Positions 4,896 to 9,417 of a DNA stretch of 9,417 bases are shown here, piece after piece; position 1 is the first letter of the stretch, and each line of letters opens with the position of its first letter. The translations under genes were made by a program, and so were the position numbers. The notes beneath the pieces were generated by a model. It saw only the letters and a program-made list of their open reading frames with translations, was not told the DNA's origin and did not search any database. Origin of the DNA: Desulfosporosinus sp. (GTDB lineage Bacteria > Bacillota > Desulfitobacteriia > Desulfitobacteriales > Desulfitobacteriaceae); the NCBI GenBank assembly GCA_016278585.1, contig JADQBO010000427.1, positions 1 through 9,417 of the forward strand. The letters run 5' to 3'.

Positions 4896-5690
4896 CTACG
4901 TGATATCTTTATTAGAAAATTTCCGTATCGCCAAGGCCACAAATCCCAGCATATAAACTGCAATATATACAAACATCCATAGACTTGCGGGTTTGCCACT
5001 ACCTGATAAACTCGCAGCAGACATAGCACTTGCTGCCAGCTCAGAATTCGGAACCATCACGCGTTCCATGGTGCTATAAATTGTTTGGAAAGGCGAAACC
5101 AAGCTAATAAAAATTCCAGTTCCAATAACTGAGTTGTTATTCACGTACTGACCAATCATCTCGACCATTCCACCAACATTACCTAAAATGTAAATGAAGA
5201 TCATTAAGATTCCATTGGACACAGCTTTTAAAGACACTGATCCGAACAAGGTCAGGCAAAGGACTGCCACTGGCAGCAAAAGATAAAGTAACCAACCTGT
5301 CATGATTTGAGAAAACGTTAGACTGGTTATGGTGCTAAGCCCAAAAATGGCTCCGATGACCAGAATCGATGAGAAAAGGAAGGTTGCGTACATACAGGCT
5401 AAAATAACCAATCCGCCAAGTTTACCAAGAATATACTGATAGCGGTGAATCGGCCGGGAGAGAATTCCTTGAATTAGTCCTGACTCTAATTCTGATGCAA
5501 TGGCACCCGATCCAAGCATAATCGTAAGCAGAGCTATCAACATGGAAGAAAATTGAAAACCCATTTTCGTTACCATTTGAATCGCAAAGGGTCTAAATTG
5601 ATTTCCCATGCCATGAGTCACGGAGGTGTTGGGAAAATAATGTAGCATTAAGGTCCAAAATACCAAATACAGAACGGTGACGATACCCAT
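4896..5690 (-). CDS. ABC-2 type transporter permease, start uncertain
   Basis: Integral membrane subunit of an ABC-2 type transporter, partner of the ATPase just upstream. From the ATG at 5690 it has 264 residues with about six hydrophobic segments (1-17, 44-64, 91-117, 129-150, 160-174, 236-255). The conserved cytoplasmic stretch IASELESGLIQGILSRPIHRY (64-84) is typical of NosY/ABC2_membrane proteins. The sequence just before the ATG reads in frame VAILITTLNEAVRKKTFIV, the usual amphipathic N-terminus of these permeases, so the true protein is about 20 residues longer. No ATG, GTG or TTG occurs in frame between 5690 and the TGA at 5790-5792. An ATC at 5750 has AGGAGG 7 nt upstream and overlaps the ATPase stop region. 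The listed end is the first canonical start and is probably too short. The substrate is unknown. Confidence 0.85.
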   Translation of the reverse strand: MGIVTVLYLVFWTLMLHYFPNTSVTHGMGNQFRPFAIQMVTKMGFQFSSMLIALLTIMLGSGAIASELESGLIQGILSRPIHRYQYILGKLGGLVILACMYATFLFSSILVIGAIFGLSTITSLTFSQIMTGWLLYLLLPVAVLCLTLFGSVSLKAVSNGILMIFIYILGNVGGMVEMIGQYVNNNSVIGTGIFISLVSPFQTIYSTMERVMVPNSELAASAMSAASLSGSGKPASLWMFVYIAVYMLGFVALAIRKFSNKDIT

Positions 5691-5743
5691 GACGATAAAT
5701 GTCTTTTTACGAACGGCTTCATTAAGCGTTGTGATTAATATTG

Positions 5744-6652
5744 CTACGATGATTGCCCCTCCTCGCCAACGATCTGCATAAACACAGTTTCAAGGGTTTC
5801 TCGATGGGGTGTTAATTCATAAAGTGTCACACCATTTGAGATGAGACTAGCTGCAAGGGGAGGAATTTCCTCGTAATCATTTAAAGAAACTGTTAGACTG
5901 CCATCGGCAAGTTTTTGCAATGATTCGTGTTGTTTTTTTAGCCTTGCAAATAAATCTTCAGTTATACCATTAGCTCGGACTGTTAACGAAATTTTATTCA
6001 TCAGTAACTCGTTCATCCGGGCGGATTTAACAACTGTACCTTTGTGAATAAACGTAACACTGTCGCAAACTGCCTCTACTTCACTTAAAAGATGACTATT
6101 TAAAAAGACGGTTGCTCCTTCATTTTTCAAAGAAACAATAATGTCTCTGACATCTTTACGACCAATTGGATCCAAAGCAGAAGTTGGCTCATCAAGAAAG
6201 ATCAATTGTGGATTAGGCAGCAGCGCACAGGCCAATCCGATTCGTTGCTGCATGCCTTTACTATACGAACCCACTTTATAGTTTTCTTGCCCTTCAAGTC
6301 CTACTAACTTTAAAACCCTGCCAATTTGATCCTTCTTGTTTTTCAATTTGATTAATTGGGCGTGAAACTTTAGCAAATCTAAACCTGTCATCCAATCTTG
6401 ATAGCGAAAAAGTTCAGGGAGGTAGCCCATCTTTTCTCGGGCAGAAACATCGCCAAGGGGTCTACCAAGTACTGTGCCTTTTCCAGATGTCGGAAATACA
6501 AGACCTGTCAGCATCTTAATACAAGTACTTTTCCCTGCACCATTACGGCCAAGGAATCCATAGACTTGTCCAGCTTCTACTGAGAGGTTAATTTGGTCAC
6601 AGGCCGTTTTATTTCCATAGATTTTTGTAAGAGCCTGGGTTTCGATGATCAT
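5744..6652 (-). CDS. ABC transporter ATP-binding protein
   Basis: ATPase subunit (302 residues) of an ABC-2 type exporter, acting at the inner face of the membrane with the next gene's permease. Walker A GRNGAGKST (35-43), signature YSKGMQQRIGLA (130-141, the diverged LSGGQ seen in CcmA/BcrA-type ATPases), Walker B LIFLDEP (150-156), D-loop SALD (158-161) and H-loop His187 are intact. Residues after about 215 form the C-terminal extension common in this group. ATG overlaps the TAA of the upstream exported-protein gene by one base (TAATG), with AGGAG 10 nt upstream, so translation is coupled. Such pairs beside a two-component system often export antimicrobial peptides or cell-envelope compounds, but no substrate can be named here. 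Confidence 0.93.
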   Translation of the reverse strand: MIIETQALTKIYGNKTACDQINLSVEAGQVYGFLGRNGAGKSTCIKMLTGLVFPTSGKGTVLGRPLGDVSAREKMGYLPELFRYQDWMTGLDLLKFHAQLIKLKNKKDQIGRVLKLVGLEGQENYKVGSYSKGMQQRIGLACALLPNPQLIFLDEPTSALDPIGRKDVRDIIVSLKNEGATVFLNSHLLSEVEAVCDSVTFIHKGTVVKSARMNELLMNKISLTVRANGITEDLFARLKKQHESLQKLADGSLTVSLNDYEEIPPLAASLISNGVTLYELTPHRETLETVFMQIVGEEGQSS

Positions 6653-7677
6653 TAACGAACACTCCTGGCGATGTTTGCAAGCTCTGTATCCGTTTTAGCT
6701 CCAATTAATCCATACAAAATGCCGTCTTTTGTCCAAATTAGTACCGAAGCATTCTCCATATTGGGCATTTCTTCTGCAGCCTTTTTATGAGCTTCTTTCA
6801 GAGCAGCAAATTTTTCTTCACCATATTTGCTAATTAATGCTTGGTTCATTTTATCCATTGCTGCGCCCTGCGACTTACCTTTGAAGCCTTCAAAAGACTC
6901 AGTATGTGATCCTGGTGCTATCATATCTTGAGGAATCGTTTCAGTAAATGCTTTCAAATCGGACAAAGTGTAGATATATCCATTTTTCCCGCCCAAATCT
7001 ACTTCTCTTCCGAAACCAACGAGGACAGGTAGATAGATATCAGAACTATCCTCTTCGATCTCTGCAAGTTGTTGGCGAAGATTGGTAGGAATTAACGGCA
7101 ATTCTAACATGATATCCCGTATTTCTTTTTTGGCAGCTTGCGGAGCCTCTAAATAGGATTTCTGTGTCGCAAAGAATAGGACATCCTGATACTTTGCGTA
7201 GGCAGCAGCTGAAGATACCATAGACATTTCGACATTTTTTAGATTGCTGGAAAGCTGTTTTGGACTATTAAGGGCTTTTAGCAATTCATTACTAGCATCT
7301 ACATCTAACGTGAACGTGGTTTTGCTAGAATCCATCGCTGATATTTCAGGCTTTTGGGATGCTAATTCACGAGGTAAACGAAGTTTGAAAGCCTTGAACT
7401 CTTTAGCCTCTTTTAATTTTGTCACCTTATGTTGTGGTTGTGACAGAACGTTAATCGGAGAGTTGTGTTCTAATTCTTTTCCTTTGAAGGATTCTTTTAG
7501 TTCAGTCATTGATTGCATACCTTCTTGGAGATCCGCCATTGTAATTTCAAGTGTTTTGACATTGTTGACGCGGAAAATCGAGAGAGTATCAAGGGCTAAG
7601 GTTTGCACTGGTTTGACAAAGGTAATCAGTGCCAACACAAGCGCTAGTGAAGCCAAGCTAATCATTTTTCGTTTCAT
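6652..7677 (-). CDS. Exported protein of unknown function, DUF4367-like C-terminus
   Basis: A 341-residue protein with an N-terminal signal sequence or anchor (MKRKMISLASLALVLALITF, with a possible cleavage near residue 28, TLA). The mature start LDTLSIFRVNNVKTLEIT resembles exported Firmicute proteins that begin with an SxFRVxxVxT stretch. The C-terminal ASVLIWTKDGILYGLIGAKTDTELANIARSV (310-340) looks like the end of DUF4367-type domains. A Lys/Glu/Ala-rich helix lies at 270-305. I see no catalytic motif and no lipobox Cys. It is encoded between the kinase and the ABC transporter, so it may be an extracytoplasmic partner: a sensor-side ligand binder, an immunity protein or an accessory of the exporter. 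AGAAGGG lies 10 nt before the ATG. Function unknown. Confidence 0.8.
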   Translation of the reverse strand: MKRKMISLASLALVLALITFVKPVQTLALDTLSIFRVNNVKTLEITMADLQEGMQSMTELKESFKGKELEHNSPINVLSQPQHKVTKLKEAKEFKAFKLRLPRELASQKPEISAMDSSKTTFTLDVDASNELLKALNSPKQLSSNLKNVEMSMVSSAAAYAKYQDVLFFATQKSYLEAPQAAKKEIRDIMLELPLIPTNLRQQLAEIEEDSSDIYLPVLVGFGREVDLGGKNGYIYTLSDLKAFTETIPQDMIAPGSHTESFEGFKGKSQGAAMDKMNQALISKYGEEKFAALKEAHKKAAEEMPNMENASVLIWTKDGILYGLIGAKTDTELANIARSVR

Positions 7678-7732
7678 ACCTTCAAATCCCTTCTTAACTT
7701 AGTTTGTTCTTCTTCTTTTTACATCAAGAATA

Positions 7733-7751
7733 TGACCTCAATGTGACCTCA
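7733..7751 (-). promoter_or_regulatory. Direct repeat, candidate response-regulator site
   Basis: TGAGGTCA occurs twice on the minus strand (7744-7751, then 7733-7740), with start-to-start distance 11 bp. Tandem repeats one helical turn apart are the usual binding pattern of OmpR/PhoB-family regulators. The site fills the gap directly after the kinase stop codon and about 56 bp before the exported-protein start, where it could drive the transporter genes separately. I see no convincing -10 box behind it. Confidence 0.55.
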
Positions 7752-7754
7752 TTA

Positions 7755-8807
7755 TTAAGTTCGAAATGGCAATTTAACAACGACGGTTGTCCCTTGACCC
7801 ATGTCACTTGTAAGCGTTATTTCTCCATGATAGATTTCCACGATCTTCTTAACGATTGCTAAACCAAGACCACTCCCTTCTTGGGAATGGGATTTATCCG
7901 CTTGAAAAAATTTTTCAAAGATTCGTCCCTGATCGATTTTAGCTATACCAATCCCTTGATCCTTAATCTCAACAACTACCTTATTTAGGATTTGGTTCCC
8001 TCGAATAGAGATAGTTCCAGATTCAGCAGAGAATTTAATAGCATTCTCAATTAAGTTTACCCAAATCTGTTGGATTAGAGCTTCGTCACCCATGTATACT
8101 ATTTGATCAAGATCTATGTCGAGGTCTAAGTTTTTCTGAGACCATTTTTCCTCTAGCAGGACAATCGTCCTCCGAATCTGCTCATCTAAGGAAAATGGCA
8201 TCGTTCTCTCTGGGATAAATTGATGGTCCAGCTTTGAAAGTCGTAGCATATTTGAACTTAAATGACTTAATTTCTTAGCCTCTTCAATGATAATGTTTGT
8301 GTAAGCTTGAAAATTTTCTTCCGACAAATTCTTATCTTGGAGCATTTCGGCGAAACCTTGTATAGACGCAATAGGTGTCTTGAACTCATGGGATACGCTG
8401 CTAATAAAATCTTTTCTAAGATACTCCATATTTCCAAGTTCTGTCGTCATTACGTTGAAATTTTGGGCCAAAACCCCTATTTCATCATTGCTCTTATAGT
8501 CCATCTTCATTGAAAAATCACCCTTAGCAACCTCTTTTGCTGCATTACTAATCCGAATGATTGGGTCAGAAATCTTCCGAATGGCAAAGTATAATAATGA
8601 ACCTCCTAAGGCTACACATAAGACCAAGGTTACGAACATGAACCTGCCAAAAACGGTATGCGCTTCGCTGATACTCAGGTCACCATGATAGAGCAATAAG
8701 AACAGAATCGTCATTAGGGCAAAAGAAACAAAACATGAGAAAAACAAGATTCCGATAGCTATCAAGGTCCCTTTGGCGCGAATTGAATTTGACCATTTGC
8801 TAATCAT
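7755..8807 (-). CDS. Membrane sensor histidine kinase
   Basis: A 350-residue sensor kinase. Two membrane segments (about 14-40 and 52-75) frame an extracytoplasmic loop of only about 11 residues, so it likely senses within the membrane or through a partner protein rather than with its own ligand domain. A HAMP linker (about 76-127) follows, then the dimerisation helix with phospho-accepting H140 in SVSHEFKTP, N box NLIENAIKF (N255), G1 DQGIG (283-287), F box FEKFFQ and G2 GSGLGLA (311-317); all catalytic boxes look intact. ATG at 8807 is chosen because GGAG lies 7 nt upstream and it overlaps the regulator stop by 8 bp. A longer reading to 8918 would run through the regulator gene. Its partner is the upstream regulator; the short loop and the ABC neighbours suggest envelope-stress or peptide sensing. 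Confidence 0.92.
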   Translation of the reverse strand: MISKWSNSIRAKGTLIAIGILFFSCFVSFALMTILFLLLYHGDLSISEAHTVFGRFMFVTLVLCVALGGSLLYFAIRKISDPIIRISNAAKEVAKGDFSMKMDYKSNDEIGVLAQNFNVMTTELGNMEYLRKDFISSVSHEFKTPIASIQGFAEMLQDKNLSEENFQAYTNIIIEEAKKLSHLSSNMLRLSKLDHQFIPERTMPFSLDEQIRRTIVLLEEKWSQKNLDLDIDLDQIVYMGDEALIQQIWVNLIENAIKFSAESGTISIRGNQILNKVVVEIKDQGIGIAKIDQGRIFEKFFQADKSHSQEGSGLGLAIVKKIVEIYHGEITLTSDMGQGTTVVVKLPFRT

Positions 8808-9417
8808 AAATTTTCTCCGCCTTATAACCAAGTCCCCGAATCGTGATGATTTTAAACTCTGGTCTGTCTTCGAACTTCTTACGAAGCTTTTTAATGTGGC
8901 TGTCCACCGTTCGTTCATCTATGTCCGTATCCAGCCCCCAAATCTCAGACATAAGTTGCTGCCTTGTGAAAATTCGCTTTGGATAACTTAACAATTTAAA
9001 AAGTAGCAGAAATTCTTTTTTAGGCAATTCAATATCCATGTCTGGCCCACTTATGCTCAAATTGTCATAATCCAGTACAAGTTCATCTATGACTAGTTTA
9101 TGTTCATTAGTAATTTTAGCTCGTCTTAACAGAGCTGCTACTCTCAAAATCATCTCGTTCATATCTATGGGCTTTACCATATAATCATCTGTACCCAATC
9201 TAAACCCTTTTTCCTTGTCCTCAAAACCCTCTTTAGCCGTGACTATTAAAATAGGCATGTTAAAATTTGCTTCTCTAAGGCTTTCAACAAGTTCAAAACC
9301 ATCCATAAGCGGCATCATAATATCACTAATAATTAAATCGATATGTTGATCTTCTAAAATATTGAGAGCTTCTTGACCATTTTGAGCTTGCAAAACGTTA
9401 TAATTAGCTTGTTCCAA
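8800..9417 (-). CDS. OmpR-family response regulator (5' end cut by window)
   Basis: DNA-binding response regulator, 205 residues visible; roughly the first 20 (start codon, first strand, acidic pocket) lie beyond position 9417. The receiver domain keeps the phospho-acceptor Asp in LIISDIMMP (D32 of the visible part), the Thr in ILIVTAKEG (T60) and the switch Lys in VKP (K82). The C-terminal winged helix covers about 105-203 with RQQLMSEIWG, the recognition helix ERTVDSHIKKLRKKF and the wing ITIRGLGYKAE. The visible first codon is TTG, an internal Leu rather than the start. It heads the operon with the kinase and presumably controls the downstream transporter genes, perhaps through the direct repeat at 7733-7751. 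Confidence 0.93.
   Translation of the reverse strand: MEQANYNVLQAQNGQEALNILEDQHIDLIISDIMMPLMDGFELVESLREANFNMPILIVTAKEGFEDKEKGFRLGTDDYMVKPIDMNEMILRVAALLRRAKITNEHKLVIDELVLDYDNLSISGPDMDIELPKKEFLLLFKLLSYPKRIFTRQQLMSEIWGLDTDIDERTVDSHIKKLRKKFEDRPEFKIITIRGLGYKAEKIYD

Noticed and set aside
7244..7702. Plus-strand open frame of 152 codons opposite the exported-protein gene
   Set aside because: An antisense shadow; composition follows the minus-strand codons, and the coupled minus-strand gene explains the region.
8808..8918. Longer N-terminus for the histidine kinase
   Set aside because: These 37 codons run through the end of the response regulator gene. The ATG at 8807 has a good ribosome binding site and gives the normal kinase start.

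Overview
This window looks like a chromosomal segment of an endospore-type Firmicute, most like the Desulfitobacterium/Desulfosporosinus branch of the Clostridia. The reasons are AGGAGG-type ribosome binding sites, sigma-A style TTGACA/TATAAT promoters, moderate-to-low G+C, a Firmicute CcdC homologue, and a DUF3006 plus ComEC-like hydrolase pair. The genus is an inference. All genes I accept lie on the minus strand, so transcription runs from right to left. I saw no tRNA, rRNA or CRISPR array.

Right part (9417 to 4896): a signalling and transport operon. It starts with an OmpR-family response regulator cut by the window edge, then a membrane histidine kinase overlapping it by 8 bp. Next come an exported protein of unknown function, an ABC ATPase overlapping that gene by 1 bp, and an ABC-2 type permease. 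In the gap after the kinase gene is an 8-bp direct repeat with an 11-bp period, a plausible site for the response regulator. The permease frame extends about 20 codons upstream of its first ATG with family-like sequence, but contains no ATG, GTG or TTG there. An ATC triplet sits where the start would be expected.

Middle part (4895 to 2335): a CcdC-like membrane protein gene with its own promoter, which overlaps a 13-bp-arm palindrome. A 255-bp leader region follows, with two candidate promoters and a long-stem hairpin. Then comes a two-gene unit of a DUF3006 protein and a membrane-anchored metallo-beta-lactamase-fold hydrolase with a C-terminal lamin-tail domain. The stop codon of the first gene lies inside the ribosome binding site of the second.

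Left part (2334 to 1): a small GNAT acetyltransferase gene enclosed by a near-perfect 21-bp inverted repeat 649 bp across, which looks like a cassette or non-autonomous mobile unit. The right repeat supplies the -35 box of the acetyltransferase promoter. To its left is an amidohydrolase of the 8-oxoguanine deaminase/COG0402 group, preceded by a textbook MerR-type promoter (19-bp spacer filled by a perfect palindrome) and a second palindrome in the leader. No MerR regulator gene is in the window.

The strongest leads are the inverted-repeat-bounded acetyltransferase unit, the MerR-type control of a purine deaminase-like gene, the non-canonical start of the ABC permease, and the response-regulator-type direct repeat.
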